A stretch of 64,000 bases of DNA from Pelomonas sp965229315 (GTDB lineage: Bacteria > Pseudomonadota > Gammaproteobacteria > Burkholderiales > Burkholderiaceae_C): positions 1,426,001-1,490,000 of the forward strand of contig NZ_CBDDJA010000002.1 in the NCBI RefSeq assembly GCF_965229315.1, in the 5' to 3' direction. Shown here piece by piece: positions 8,383 through 16,929 of this stretch; position 1 is the first letter of the stretch; each line of letters opens with the position of its first letter. A program made the position numbers and the translations under genes. The notes below the pieces were generated by a model. The model made no database searches. It worked only from the letters and a program-made list of their open reading frames with translations, and was not told the DNA's origin.

Positions 8383-8404
8383 AAGGCCCGCTTGCGCGGG
8401 CCTT
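8383..8404. terminator. bidirectional rho-independent terminator between acs and the cytochrome c gene
   Basis: A perfect 9-bp stem, AAGGCCCGC/GCGGGCCTT, with a 4-base TTGC loop, lies between two convergent genes. It is preceded by an A-run (8379-8384), which gives a U-run for minus-strand transcripts. It should terminate the cytochrome gene and probably acs. Confidence 0.8.
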
Positions 8405-8431
8405 GTCACATCCGGCGGTGCCGGCGCGGCG

Positions 8432-8728
8432 TCACTTGACCGTCAGCACCCACTTGGCCAGCGTTTCGGCCTCTGCGGGGCTGACTTGGGCATTGGCCGG
8501 CATCGGCACCGGGCCCCAGACGCCGGAGCCGCCCTTGACGATCTTCTCGGCCAGCTTCTTGTAGGCGTCCTTGTCCTTGGCGTACTTGGCGGCCACTTCC
8601 TTGTAGGCCGGGCCGACGAGCTTCTTGTCGACCGCATGGCAGGCCATGCAGTTCTTCTTCTGTGCCAGCTCCTGGTTGGCGAAGGCGGCCGGGGCGACCA
8701 GGACGAGGGCGAGGATCAGGGCTTTCAT
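8432..8728 (-). CDS. small periplasmic cytochrome c (class I, c551-like)
   Basis: A 98-residue monoheme cytochrome. A Sec signal peptide covers residues 1-17 (cleavage probably after AFA). The heme c attachment motif is CMACH (residues 27-31), and the axial Met lies in VWGPVPMPANAQ, as in cytochrome c551/c8. The many lysines give a basic surface suited to docking with redox partners. It probably shuttles electrons between periplasmic donors and a terminal oxidase or reductase. No oxidase gene lies nearby, so the partner is unknown. Confidence 0.92.
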   Translation of the reverse strand: MKALILALVLVAPAAFANQELAQKKNCMACHAVDKKLVGPAYKEVAAKYAKDKDAYKKLAEKIVKGGSGVWGPVPMPANAQVSPAEAETLAKWVLTVK

Positions 8729-8788
8729 GCGTACCTTTCAAAGGCGGTGGACTACAGTGATGATAAAGATACCTGAAGGAGAGCCCGG

Positions 8789-9049
8789 ATGGGTTTCGTG
8801 TTGATCGGCGTGCTGTGCGTCGTTCTGAAGCTGGGCGGCTGGGTCCAGTTCCACAAGGACGATTTCTGGGCCTGGGTCATCGTGCTCTCGCCCTTCGCGC
8901 TGGCCATGGTCTGGTGGGCCTGGGCGGATGCCAGCGGCTTCACGCAGCGCAAGGTGATGCAGTCGCAGGATGCCCGCAAGGCGGCGCGTCGCGAGCAGCA
9001 GATGGAGGCCCTGGGCCACATCAAGCCCGGCACAAAAAAGCGTCGCTGA
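8789..9049 (+). CDS. small Trp-rich membrane protein, TIGR04438 type
   Basis: An 86-residue protein with two membrane segments (about 2-20 and 27-48). The second contains MVWWAWADASGFTQRKVM, followed by a highly basic tail (residues 60-86) ending KKRR. The layout matches the small Trp-rich family TIGR04438, which is found mainly in Burkholderiales and has no known function. An AAGGAGAG ribosome-binding site lies just before the ATG. It diverges from the cytochrome c gene. Confidence 0.75.
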   Translation: MGFVLIGVLCVVLKLGGWVQFHKDDFWAWVIVLSPFALAMVWWAWADASGFTQRKVMQSQDARKAARREQQMEALGHIKPGTKKRR

Positions 9050-9159
9050 TCAGGGCATTCGACTGCTCGTCAGGCCATGCCTGAAGTCACGCCGGGCAAA
9101 CCCGGGTTTCTGTGAACGTTGCTGCCGCGTTGAGGTTTCACACTTCAGGAACCTGTTGC

Positions 9160-10143
9160 ATGAACTTTCGCCTGCTCCCTCTTGCCCTGGCCCTGCTGGC
9201 CAGCGCTGCTCTGGCCGACGTGCTCAAGGACCCGCAGTGGCAGGCCTGGCTCGACACCGGCAAGACCGCGGAGCTCACGCGCGCCGCACGCGCCAAGGGT
9301 GACGACGAGCAGGCCACCCTCGCGCTGGCCATGGCGGCCATCGATGACAACGACGCCGCGCGGCTTGAGGCCAGCGTCGCGCCGCTGCAGGCCTGTGTCG
9401 ACAGGCGTCCCGCGTCGGCGAGTTCGCCCGCCTGCCATTACGCACTCGGGCGTGTCTACGGCCAGCAGGCCATGACCGCCAGCGTCTTCAAGATGCCCGG
9501 CCTGGCGGCCAAGACCAAGGAGCAGTTCGTCAAGGCCGTGGCGCTGGACCCGCAGTTCTTCGAGCCGCGCATGGGGCTGGCCCAGTTCTACCTGATCGCG
9601 CCCGGCTTTGCCGGCGGCAGCACGAGCAAGGCCAGGGAACTGGCGGCCGACGCGCAGGCGCACCAGCCCGAGCACGCCAAGCTGCTGCGCTTCCTCGTGG
9701 CGGCTCAGGCCGACGACCTGGCCGGCGCCGAGCGGGAGTTGGCCAGCGTGAAGCCGGGCGACGACCGCGCACTGCAGCGCGAGCTGCGCAACGGCTGGAT
9801 GCGCCTGGGCGCGGAGTTCATCGATCAGAAGGCCTTTCCCAAGGCGCGCAGCCTGTTCGAGACCGTGCAGCGCGACAACCCGCAGCATGCGGCCGGACCG
9901 TACGGCCTGGCCCGCGTGGCGCTGGAGACTGCCCAGCCCGACGAAGCCGTGCGCCTGCTGGAACGCGCCCGCACGCTGGAAGGCGCCGAGCGCTACCCCA
10001 TCGACCAGCGCCTGGGACAGGCCTTGGCCGCCAAGGGCGACAAGCCCGGCGCCAGGGCGGCGCTGGAGCGCTTCCTGCAGAACAGGCGTGCCAACCCGCG
10101 CAACATCGAGGATGCCCGCAAGCTGCTGGCCAGCCTGGCCTGA
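9160..10143 (+). CDS. secreted tetratricopeptide-repeat protein
   Basis: A 327-residue protein with an N-terminal Sec signal peptide (MNFRLLPLALALLASAALA) and an all-helical remainder rich in Ala and Leu. TPR-like helix pairs can be seen around ACHYALGRVYGQ, MRLGAEFIDQKAFPKARSLFETV and GPYGLARVALETAQPDEAVRLL. An upstream in-frame GTG (9112) would add 16 residues before the signal peptide, so I prefer ATG 9160, which has CAGGAACC upstream. The family scaffolds protein-protein contacts in the periplasm. No specific role is evident, and the genes around it are unrelated. Confidence 0.8.
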   Translation: MNFRLLPLALALLASAALADVLKDPQWQAWLDTGKTAELTRAARAKGDDEQATLALAMAAIDDNDAARLEASVAPLQACVDRRPASASSPACHYALGRVYGQQAMTASVFKMPGLAAKTKEQFVKAVALDPQFFEPRMGLAQFYLIAPGFAGGSTSKARELAADAQAHQPEHAKLLRFLVAAQADDLAGAERELASVKPGDDRALQRELRNGWMRLGAEFIDQKAFPKARSLFETVQRDNPQHAAGPYGLARVALETAQPDEAVRLLERARTLEGAERYPIDQRLGQALAAKGDKPGARAALERFLQNRRANPRNIEDARKLLASLA

Positions 10144-10246
10144 GGGCCTGAGCGCGTGAGGGCCTGAGGGTCCGACACCCGGCGCACCCGGGCAGGGCAG
10201 GGGCGCTGGCTATGATGCGCGCCGCTTCCGCTTCTCTGCCCGAGAC

Positions 10247-11068
10247 ATGCTGGTCCACCCGCAGTTCGACCCCATCGCCCTCCGTCTCGGCCCGCTGGCC
10301 GTGCACTGGTACGGCATCACCTACCTGATCGCCTTCGGCCTCTTCATGTGGCTGGCGTCGCGGCGCGCGCGCATGCCGCAGCACGCCGCCGTGGGCTGGA
10401 CCAGGACCGACGTCGACGACGTGCTGTTCTACGGCGTGCTGGGCGTCGTGCTCGGCGGCCGGCTGGGGTACTGCCTCTTCTACAAGCCGGATTACTACCT
10501 TCACAACTTGGCCGAGGTGTTGGCGGTCTGGAAGGGCGGCATGTCCTTCCATGGCGGGCTGCTGGGCGTGCTGTTCGCGCTGTGGTTCTTCGGCCGGCGC
10601 CGCGGCCGCGGCTTCTTCGAGGTGTCGGACCTGATCGCCCCCTGCGTGCCCACCGGCATCGCGGCCGTGCGCCTGGGCAACTTCATCAACGGCGAGCTGT
10701 GGGGCCGCCAGGCACCGGCCGACCTGCCGTGGGCGATGGTCTTCCCGCAGGCCGGGGACCCCGCCGGCTTCGCGCGCCATCCTTCGCAGCTCTACCAGGC
10801 GGCGGGCGAGGGCCTGCTGCTGTTCATCGTGCTGTGGATGTACGCGCGCCGGCCGCGCGCCACCGGCCAGATCTCGGGCGTCTTCATGATGGGCTACGGC
10901 GTGCTGCGCTTTGCCGCGGAGTACTTCCGCGAGCCCGACGACTTCCTGAAGGACTTCGCCCTCCGCACCGGTCTGAGCATGGGGCAGTGGCTGTGCGTGC
11001 CGATGATCCTGGGTGGACTGGCCATCTTCGTCTGGGCCACGCGGCGCAACGAGCGACCGGCGGGCTGA
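10247..11068 (+). CDS. lgt: prolipoprotein diacylglyceryl transferase
   Basis: A 273-residue integral inner-membrane enzyme that moves diacylglycerol from phosphatidylglycerol to the lipobox cysteine of prolipoproteins, the first step of lipoprotein maturation. Family marks are HWYGITYLIAF at the N-terminus, the HGGLLG motif near residue 103 and the signature RLGNFINGELWGR near 144. About seven hydrophobic segments are visible. The stop (11066-11068) is two bases before the dnaQ start, so the two genes are probably one transcript. Substrates in this window include the lipoproteins of the RND efflux operon. Confidence 0.96.
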   Translation: MLVHPQFDPIALRLGPLAVHWYGITYLIAFGLFMWLASRRARMPQHAAVGWTRTDVDDVLFYGVLGVVLGGRLGYCLFYKPDYYLHNLAEVLAVWKGGMSFHGGLLGVLFALWFFGRRRGRGFFEVSDLIAPCVPTGIAAVRLGNFINGELWGRQAPADLPWAMVFPQAGDPAGFARHPSQLYQAAGEGLLLFIVLWMYARRPRATGQISGVFMMGYGVLRFAAEYFREPDDFLKDFALRTGLSMGQWLCVPMILGGLAIFVWATRRNERPAG

Positions 11069-11070
11069 GC

Positions 11071-11799
11071 ATGCGGCAGATCTTCTTCGACACCGAAACC
11101 ACCGGCCTGGAGGCCGACAAGGGCGACCGCATCATCGAGGTCGGCTGCGTGGAGATGGTCAACCGCCAGCTCACCGGCAACAACCTGCATCTCTACATCA
11201 ACCCCGAGCGCGCCAGCCATGAGGACGCGCTGCGGGTGCACGGGCTGACCGAGGCCTTCCTGTCGGACAAGCCCAAGTTCGCCGAGATCGTCGACCAGTT
11301 GCTGGCCTTCCTGGCCGGCGCGGAGCTGGTCATCCACAACGCGCCTTTCGATATCGGCTTCATCAACGCCGAGCTCAAGCGCCTGAAGCGCGGCGTGCTG
11401 ACCGACCATGTCGGCGGTGTGCGCGACACGCTGCTGATGGCGCGCGACCTCTTCCCCGGCAAGGCCAACTCGCTGGACGCGCTGTGCCGCCGCCTGGAGG
11501 TGGACAACACCAAGCGCGTGCTGCACGGCGCGCTGCTGGATGCGGAGCTGCTGGCCGACGTCTACATCCGCCTCACGCGCGGCCAGGACGCGCTGCTGAT
11601 GGACGAGCACGGCGACGCGGCGGGTGGTGACGCGCATGCGCTCGTCGAGGCCGTCGACCTGAGCCGTTTCGAGCTGCCCGTGCTGCGGGCCGACGACGCC
11701 GAGGCCGCCGCCCACGCCCGGATGCTGGCCGACCTCGACAAGGCGTCCGGTGGCGCGTGCAAATGGCGTTCTCTGGAGCCACCGCAAGCCGTGGCATAA
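11071..11799 (+). CDS. dnaQ: DNA polymerase III epsilon subunit, 3'-5' proofreading exonuclease
   Basis: A 242-residue DEDDh exonuclease, the proofreading subunit of the replicative polymerase core. The ExoI motif DTETTGLE starts at Asp7 (Asp7, Glu9). ExoII is in VIHNAPFDIGFINAEL, and ExoIII is HGALLDAELLADVY with the general-base His and metal-binding Asp. The C-terminal tail after about residue 190 would hold the segment that contacts the polymerase subunit. It is separated from lgt by two bases. Its stop overlaps a CATAAT hexamer (11795-11800) that may serve the following tRNA gene. Confidence 0.96.
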   Translation: MRQIFFDTETTGLEADKGDRIIEVGCVEMVNRQLTGNNLHLYINPERASHEDALRVHGLTEAFLSDKPKFAEIVDQLLAFLAGAELVIHNAPFDIGFINAELKRLKRGVLTDHVGGVRDTLLMARDLFPGKANSLDALCRRLEVDNTKRVLHGALLDAELLADVYIRLTRGQDALLMDEHGDAAGGDAHALVEAVDLSRFELPVLRADDAEAAAHARMLADLDKASGGACKWRSLEPPQAVA

Positions 11800-11831
11800 T
11801 CGCGGGCTTCCCGGAAACGGGGACGTTTTCA

Positions 11832-11906
11832 GGGCGGTTAGCTCAGCGGTAGAGCACTGCCTTCACACGGCAGGGGTCGCAGGTTCGAACCCTGCACCGC
11901 CCACCA
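11832..11906 (+). tRNA. tRNA-Val (anticodon CAC), copy 1
   Basis: A 75-base cloverleaf: acceptor GGGCGGT/ACCGCCC, D arm GCTC/GAGC, anticodon stem CTGCC/GGCAG with loop TTCACAC (anticodon CAC, reading GTG), T stem GCAGG/CCTGC with loop TTCGAAC, discriminator A and an encoded CCA. GTG is a dominant Val codon in this GC-rich genome. A CATAAT -10-like box sits about 32 bases upstream. Confidence 0.97.
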
Positions 11907-12006
11907 ACGACAGGCTTTGAACCAGAGGCTTGCGTTGTCCTTGAAACGTTGCACTGACCGGCCGGCCTCAAGCAGGCCAAGACGGGTCCGAACCCGGTAA
12001 AAAATC

Positions 12007-12081
12007 GGGCGGTTAGCTCAGGGGTAGAGCACGTCCTTCACACGGACGGGGTCGGGGGTTCGAAACCCTCACCGCCCACCA
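12007..12081 (+). tRNA. tRNA-Val (anticodon CAC), copy 2
   Basis: A second 75-base tRNA, 100 bases after the first, with the same acceptor stem, the same anticodon loop TTCACAC and an encoded CCA. It differs in the anticodon stem (CGTCC/GGACG), the D loop and the T stem (GGGGG/CCCTC, with one G-U pair). All stems still pair, so it looks functional. Confidence 0.95.
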
Positions 12082-12094
12082 GACACCCACGCAG

Positions 12095-12113
12095 ACCCGG
12101 CCTTGTGCCGGGT
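12095..12113 (+). terminator. terminator after the tRNA-Val pair
   Basis: The stem ACCCGGC/GCCGGGT with a 5-base CTTGT loop lies 14 bases after the second tRNA and is followed by a short interrupted T run (TTTGTCGTTT). It probably ends the tRNA transcript. Confidence 0.6.
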
Positions 12114-12284
12114 TTGTCGTTTGCGGGATCGCCTCTCTCTGGCGCTGCGGCCTGCCTTGCTGGACGTTGTTGCCGCGCCTGGCCTGCCCTTGGCACATCG
12201 TCTGCGTTCGCTGGCGCACAGACGCCTTGTCGGCCGCTGCCGCAGGCTGTGCCTCGGCAATGGGCCGACTCCAAGGACAACGGT

Positions 12285-12848
12285 ATGACTTCCTCACGAC
12301 GTGGCATCCACAGGATGCTGTTGGCAACGGCAGCGACGCTCGTGCTCGGCAGCTTCGCCGGCCAGGCGCTGGCGGCGACGGCCGAGGACCTCGCCAAGGA
12401 CTCCGCACAGGCGCTGCAGGCGCTGTACAAGGTCAACCCCACGGCCGAACTCGTTTCGAAGAAGGCCAAGGCCATCCTCGTCTTCCCCCGGGTGGTGAAG
12501 GCGGGTCTCGTGTTCGGTGGCAGCTACGGCGAAGGCGTGCTGATGCGCGGGACCAAGGTCACCGAGTACTTCAACACCGTTTCCGCGTCATGGGGCTGGC
12601 AGGCGGGTGCGGAGAGCTACGCCTATGTCGTCTTCCTGATGAGCGACAAGGCCGTCAACTACCTGGCCAAGTCCAAGGGCTGGGAATTCGGTGTCGGCCC
12701 GACGGTGGTGGCGGTCAACGAAGGCCTGGCCAAGAACCTGTCGACCTCCACGCTGAAGGACGACGCCTACGCCTTCATCACCGATCAGCAAGGCCTGATG
12801 GCGAGCTTGAGCCTGGAAGGCACCAAGATCAGCCGCATCAAGCGCTGA
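12285..12848 (+). CDS. SYLF-domain (YSC84-like) secreted protein
   Basis: A 187-residue protein with a signal peptide (hydrophobic residues 10-30, cleavage near ALA-ATAED). The rest is a SYLF/Ysc84 domain: KKAKAILVFPRVVKAGLVFGGSYGEGVLMRG, then SWGWQAGAESYAYVVFLMS and a C-terminal DAYAFITDQQGLMASLSLEGTKI. This domain binds lipid or phosphoinositide in eukaryotes. Bacterial members are exported proteins of unclear function, often linked to envelope stress. AAGGAC at 12273-12278 supports ATG 12285. It follows the tRNA genes and is probably transcribed alone. Confidence 0.85.
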   Translation: MTSSRRGIHRMLLATAATLVLGSFAGQALAATAEDLAKDSAQALQALYKVNPTAELVSKKAKAILVFPRVVKAGLVFGGSYGEGVLMRGTKVTEYFNTVSASWGWQAGAESYAYVVFLMSDKAVNYLAKSKGWEFGVGPTVVAVNEGLAKNLSTSTLKDDAYAFITDQQGLMASLSLEGTKISRIKR

Positions 12849-12946
12849 GGGCACGGTCGCGGTCGCCACGAGGAAGGCAGGCGCTGAGAGGCGCCCCGTT
12901 CGCGACCCGTTTCATGCCTGTTCATGCGGCGCAACGGGCGCCAGGC

Positions 12947-13525
12947 TCACCAATGCAGCCAGGCGCCCACGCCCAGCACGACGCCGATGCCGCCGGCGGC
13001 GATCGTGGCCCATTCCATCCAGCGCCGCTTGGTCAGCAACGCGATGGCAGCCAGTGCGATGGAGACCTGCAGCGCCGTCGTGGCCTGGGCCCAGCGGTGG
13101 TGCATGTGCAGTTGCTCGGCGCTCTGTTCGTCGAAGTGCTTGGACTCCGCCTCCAGCTTCTCCGCCGCAAGCTTGATGTCGGCCTTTTCCTTCTCATAGC
13201 GGGCGATCTTGTCCCGGTACTTGGTCTTCTGCTCCTCGCTGGCCGTGAGGTCCAGCGCCAGCTCGGCCAGGTTCTGCTTGCCGCTCTTGGCCTGGTAGTA
13301 GTTCCATTGGTTGCCGGCCTCGGTTTTCCTGATGGCCGCGTCGTTCTTCAGGATGCCCGCGTTGGCCTGCGTGGCGCCGCCCATGTACGAGAAGAAGGCA
13401 CCGACCGTCGCGAGGATGGCGGTGATGACGGCGAGTTTGCCGGCGAAGCCTTTCGGCTCGTGCTGGGCGGCGTGCTCCAGCTCGTGCTCGTGCGGGCCGT
13501 GGACGTGGAAGCCGCGGGATGACAT
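12947..13525 (-). CDS. DUF4337 membrane protein
   Basis: A 192-residue protein of the DUF4337 type. A His-rich hydrophilic N-terminus (HVHGPHEHELEHAAQHE) precedes a first membrane segment (about 31-50, with the small-residue motif SYMGGATQANAG). A long charged coiled coil follows (about 85-140), and two C-terminal membrane segments end in LGVGAWLHW. The family has no assigned function. The His cluster could bind metal (inference). Its stop converges on the SYLF gene. The folA stop lies 5 bases beyond its start, so it may be the distal gene of the thyA-folA transcript. Confidence 0.8.
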   Translation of the reverse strand: MSSRGFHVHGPHEHELEHAAQHEPKGFAGKLAVITAILATVGAFFSYMGGATQANAGILKNDAAIRKTEAGNQWNYYQAKSGKQNLAELALDLTASEEQKTKYRDKIARYEKEKADIKLAAEKLEAESKHFDEQSAEQLHMHHRWAQATTALQVSIALAAIALLTKRRWMEWATIAAGGIGVVLGVGAWLHW

Positions 13526-13530
13526 GGTGG

Positions 13531-14025
13531 TTAGTCCTTGCGTAGGTAGTCGACGAAGTCGAAGCGCAGGCCGTTGGCGCTGGTGTGCGCCTCGCGGCGC
13601 GCTTCGATGAATTGGTGGCGCGGCCAGGCCGGGAAATGGCGGTCGGCATCTGGGAAGACGACATCCACTTCCGTGAGCGCCAGCCGGTCAGCCTGCGGCA
13701 AGGCGAGCGCGTAGATGTCGCTGCCGCCGATGACGCAGATCTCAGGCGCCTGCGCGCAGGCGGTCAGCGCAGCGTCCAGGCTCGGGAACACGTCGGCGCC
13801 GTGCAGCTTGCTCAGGCTGCGGCTGACGACGAGGTTGCGCCGCCCGGGCAGTGGCCGGAACCTGGCCGGCAGCGAGTCCCACGTGCGCCGGCCCATCACC
13901 ACCGGCTTGCCCGCCGTCAGCGCCTTGAAGCGCGCCATGTCCTCGGGCAGGTGCCACAGCAGCGCGTTGTCGCGGCCGATGGCGCCATCGCGGGCCACCG
14001 CCGCCACCAGCGTGACGACGCTCAT
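13531..14025 (-). CDS. folA: dihydrofolate reductase
   Basis: A 164-residue DHFR that reduces dihydrofolate to tetrahydrofolate with NADPH. Visible marks are the N-terminal VAAVARDGAIGRDNALLWHLPEDM (substrate and Met20 loop, with the family Trp and catalytic acid), VVMGRRTWDSLP (NADPH phosphate region) and CVIGGSDIYALALP. Its ATG overlaps the thyA stop by the ATGA arrangement (14022-14025), so the pair is translationally coupled. This is sensible because ThyA produces the dihydrofolate that FolA recycles. Confidence 0.96.
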   Translation of the reverse strand: MSVVTLVAAVARDGAIGRDNALLWHLPEDMARFKALTAGKPVVMGRRTWDSLPARFRPLPGRRNLVVSRSLSKLHGADVFPSLDAALTACAQAPEICVIGGSDIYALALPQADRLALTEVDVVFPDADRHFPAWPRHQFIEARREAHTSANGLRFDFVDYLRKD

Positions 14026-14837
14026 ACCGCCACCGGTGCCTTGATGGCCGGATGCGGGTCGTAGCCGCCCAGCTCGAAGTCCTCGAACGCGTAGTCGAAG
14101 ATCGACGCCGGGCGGCGCTTGATCGTCATGGTGGGATAGGGCCGCGGTTCGCGGGCGAGTTGCGTCTGCACCTGTTCGACGTGGTTGTCGTAGATGTGGC
14201 AGTCGCCCCCGGTCCAGACGAAGTCACCCAGGTCCAGGTCGCACTGCTGGGCCAGCATCATGGTCAGCAGCGCGTATGACGCGATGTTGAAGGGCACGCC
14301 CAGGAAGATGTCGGCGCTGCGCTGGTAGAGCTGGCAGCTCAGCTTGCCGTCCGCGACATAGAACTGGAAGAACGCGTGGCAGGGCATCAGGGCCATCTTG
14401 GGCAGGTCGGCCACGTTCCAGGCGCTGACGATGATGCGGCGCGAGTCCGGGTTGGACTTCAGCGTCTTGACCACGTCGGCGATCTGGTCGATGTGCCCGC
14501 CGTCCGGCGTGGGCCAGGAGCGCCATTGCACGCCGTAGACGGGGCCCAGGTCGCCGTCCGGCCGCGCCCATTCGTCCCAGATCGTCACGCCGCGCTCCTG
14601 CAGCCAGCGCACGTTGCCGTCGCCGCGCAGGAACCACAGCAGCTCCAGCACGATGGACTTCAGGTGCACCTTCTTGGTCGTCACCAGCGGGAAGCCGGCC
14701 GCCAGGTCGAAGCGCATCTGGTGCCCGAACACGCTGCGCGTGCCGGTGCCGGTGCGGTCGCTTTTCTGGACGCCATGCTCGAACACATGGCGCATGAAGT
14801 CTTCGTATTGCTGCGGAGGGCGGGGCGGCGTGCTCAT
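14022..14837 (-). CDS. thyA: thymidylate synthase
   Basis: A 271-residue enzyme that methylates dUMP to dTMP with methylene-tetrahydrofolate. The nucleophile is Cys153 in ALMPCHAFFQFYV. The phosphate-binding arginines are in DRTGTGTRSVFG and DSRRIIVSAWN, and FNIASYALLTMMLAQQ and the C-terminal IKAPVAV complete the family pattern. I use ATG 14835-14837 (MSTPPRPPQQYEDF). Another in-frame ATG at 14844-14846 would add three residues. It is the first gene of the coupled thyA-folA pair. Confidence 0.96.
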   Translation of the reverse strand: MSTPPRPPQQYEDFMRHVFEHGVQKSDRTGTGTRSVFGHQMRFDLAAGFPLVTTKKVHLKSIVLELLWFLRGDGNVRWLQERGVTIWDEWARPDGDLGPVYGVQWRSWPTPDGGHIDQIADVVKTLKSNPDSRRIIVSAWNVADLPKMALMPCHAFFQFYVADGKLSCQLYQRSADIFLGVPFNIASYALLTMMLAQQCDLDLGDFVWTGGDCHIYDNHVEQVQTQLAREPRPYPTMTIKRRPASIFDYAFEDFELGGYDPHPAIKAPVAV

Positions 14838-14868
14838 GCGCCCCATTGTCCGACAGCCGCCGAGTGCC

Positions 14869-15477
14869 TCAGGGCGCCAGCAGCACCCTCAGCATGCGCC
14901 GCATGACGGGCGCCATCGCCGGCACCTGCTGCGACAGCGCGGGCTGGCGCACGCTCAGCGCTGTCAGGCCGTTGAACAGGGCGGCCAGCAGCAGGGCGCG
15001 GCCCTGGATCTCACCCGCTGGCAGCGCGTCCGCCGCGGCGCCCAGACTCTGGCGGACCAGGTCCTGCGCCTTCTGGTTCACCAGTGCTTCGGCCTGGTGC
15101 ACGACGGCCGCCAGCCTGGGGTTGCGGCTGGCCTCGGCCAGCACCTCCAGCTCCAGTGCTGCGTCCGCCACCTGGGCGGACTCGTCGATGGCCCGCTCCG
15201 TCTCGCCCAGCATCTTGTTCAGCACGTCGTCCTCCTGCTGCAGTTCGGCGATGCGGCCCAGCAGGTCCACGCAGTCCCGCTCGACGATGGCCGCAATGAT
15301 GTCGTCCTTGTTCTCGAACAGGTTGTAGATGTGGCCGGGGCTCATGCCCGCCGTCTTGGCGATCTCGGCCATGCTGGCGGCGTGGAAGCCGCGGCGGCGG
15401 AACGCTTCGGCGGCGGCGTCCAGCACCTGCTGGCGGCGCGCGAGGGCGCGGTCTGAAGGATTGGCGGAGAGAGTCAC
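14869..15477 (-). CDS. TetR family repressor, probable regulator of the adjacent RND efflux operon
   Basis: A 202-residue TetR-type regulator. The N-terminal helix-turn-helix is RRQQVLDAAAEAFRRRGFHAASMAEIAKTAGMSPGHIYNLFENKDD (about residues 13-58), and the rest is a helical ligand-binding and dimer domain. No ATG precedes the HTH. The best start is GTG 15475-15477, which overlaps the TGA stop of the outer-membrane factor gene as GTGA, so the regulator is translationally coupled to the pump it probably controls. Two palindromes at the operon promoter (21381-21396 and 21427-21444) are likely operators. The inducing drug is unknown. Confidence 0.9.
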   Translation of the reverse strand: MTLSANPSDRALARRQQVLDAAAEAFRRRGFHAASMAEIAKTAGMSPGHIYNLFENKDDIIAAIVERDCVDLLGRIAELQQEDDVLNKMLGETERAIDESAQVADAALELEVLAEASRNPRLAAVVHQAEALVNQKAQDLVRQSLGAAADALPAGEIQGRALLLAALFNGLTALSVRQPALSQQVPAMAPVMRRMLRVLLAP

Positions 15478-16928
15478 GATGCGGATTGTGTCGCCCGTGC
15501 GCCCGTGCCCGAAGCGTCGCCCGGCGCTGGCGCCCCACCGCCCAGCGCCTTGTACAGCGTCACGCGGTTGACCTGTTGCGCCAGCCGCGCGTTGATGAGG
15601 CCCTGCTGGGCGCCGTACAGCGAGCGCTGCGAGTCGAGCGTGGCCAGGCGGTCGTCCACGCCTTGCCGGAAACGTGCCTCGGCCAGCCGCAGCGCGTCCT
15701 GCGTCTGGGCGACGAGCCGCTGCTGCGACGCCACCTGCTGGCCAATGGTGGCGCGCTGCGCCAGCGCATCGGCCACATCGCGGAACGCAGACTGGATGGC
15801 CTTGTCGTACTGCGCCACCGCGATGTCGCGGTCCACCTCGGCCACCTTCAGGTTGGCCTGGTTGCGGCCGGCGTCGAAGATCGGCAGTGTCAGCTGCGGC
15901 ACGAAGCTCCATGTGCCGCTGCCGGCGCGGAACAGGTCGCCCAGTGCGGGGCTGGCGCTGCCGGCGCTGGCCGTGAGGCTGATGCGCGGGAAGAACGCCG
16001 CGCGCGCCGCGCCGATGTTGGCGTTGGCGGCCTGCAGCGTGCGCTCGGCCTGTTGCACATCGGGACGGGTCAGCAGCACGTCGCTGGGCAGGCCGGCCGA
16101 CAGCTCGGTGAGTTGGCTGACGGGTGCATCGGTGCCGGCCGTGGGCCATTGCGCCGCGGTCAGCGGCTGCCCCACCAGCAGCTCCAGCGCGTTGCGGTCC
16201 TGCGCGACCTGGGCCGTCAGGCTGGCCAGATCGGTCTGTGCGGTCTCGGCCGAAATCTCGGCCTGGCGCAGGTCCAGCGTGGACGACACGCCCGCCTGCT
16301 GCAGCCGTTGCGTGAGCCGCAGGCCGTCCTGGCGTGCCAGCAGCGTCTGCTCGGCCAGCCGCAGGCGCTCCTGGTCTGCGGCCAGTGTCAGGTAGCTGCC
16401 CGCCACCTGAGCGATGAGGCTGATCTGCGCGCTGCGGCGGGCGTCCTCGGTGCCGAGGTATTGCGACAGTGCGGCGTCGCTGAGGCTCCTCACGCGGCCG
16501 AACAGGTCCAGCTCGTAGGCGCTGATGCCCAGCGTGGCGGTGTACTGGCGGCTGATGGCGGGCTGGCCCGTCGTGCTCAGCGCGCCGGGCAGGCGCTGCG
16601 CGCTCTGGCCGACGCCGGCGTTCACCGACGGCAACTGGTCGGCCCGCTGCACGCGGTACTGCGCCTGCGCGCGCTCCACGTTCAGCACGGCCACGCGCAG
16701 GTCGCGGTTGTTGGCCAGCGCCTGCTCGATGAGCTGCTGCAGCTTCGGGTCGGTGAAGAACTCGCGCCAGCCGATGTCGGCGGCCTTTGTCTGCGGCGTG
16801 GCCGACTGCGGCACGGGCCACTGGGCAGCGACCGGCGCGGCGGGGCGCTCGTAGGTGGGCGCCAGGCTGGCGCAGCCGCCCAGCGCGAGGCTGGCCGCCA
16901 GCACGGTGGGAAGGAAGAACTTGGTCAT
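15474..16928 (-). CDS. RND efflux outer-membrane factor (NodT/OprM family lipoprotein)
   Basis: A 484-residue TolC-like channel. The signal peptide ends in the lipobox ALGGC (Cys19), so the mature protein is lipid-anchored in the outer membrane. The two repeated alpha-barrel/beta-barrel halves are visible as ANNRDLRVAVLNVERAQAQY and SAFRDVADALAQRATIGQQV, with the family segment TRPDVQQAERTLQAANANIGAARAAFFPRISL between them. It forms the exit duct for the pump gene immediately upstream, one base away. Its stop overlaps the TetR start. Specificity cannot be told. Confidence 0.95.
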   Translation of the reverse strand: MTKFFLPTVLAASLALGGCASLAPTYERPAAPVAAQWPVPQSATPQTKAADIGWREFFTDPKLQQLIEQALANNRDLRVAVLNVERAQAQYRVQRADQLPSVNAGVGQSAQRLPGALSTTGQPAISRQYTATLGISAYELDLFGRVRSLSDAALSQYLGTEDARRSAQISLIAQVAGSYLTLAADQERLRLAEQTLLARQDGLRLTQRLQQAGVSSTLDLRQAEISAETAQTDLASLTAQVAQDRNALELLVGQPLTAAQWPTAGTDAPVSQLTELSAGLPSDVLLTRPDVQQAERTLQAANANIGAARAAFFPRISLTASAGSASPALGDLFRAGSGTWSFVPQLTLPIFDAGRNQANLKVAEVDRDIAVAQYDKAIQSAFRDVADALAQRATIGQQVASQQRLVAQTQDALRLAEARFRQGVDDRLATLDSQRSLYGAQQGLINARLAQQVNRVTLYKALGGGAPAPGDASGTGARATQSAS

Positions 16929-16929
16929 G

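Noticed and set aside
11832..12081. tRNA pair as an attachment site for an integrated island
   Set aside because: No integrase, phage gene or repeated tRNA 3' end lies downstream; the flanks are dnaQ and a SYLF protein gene with normal composition.
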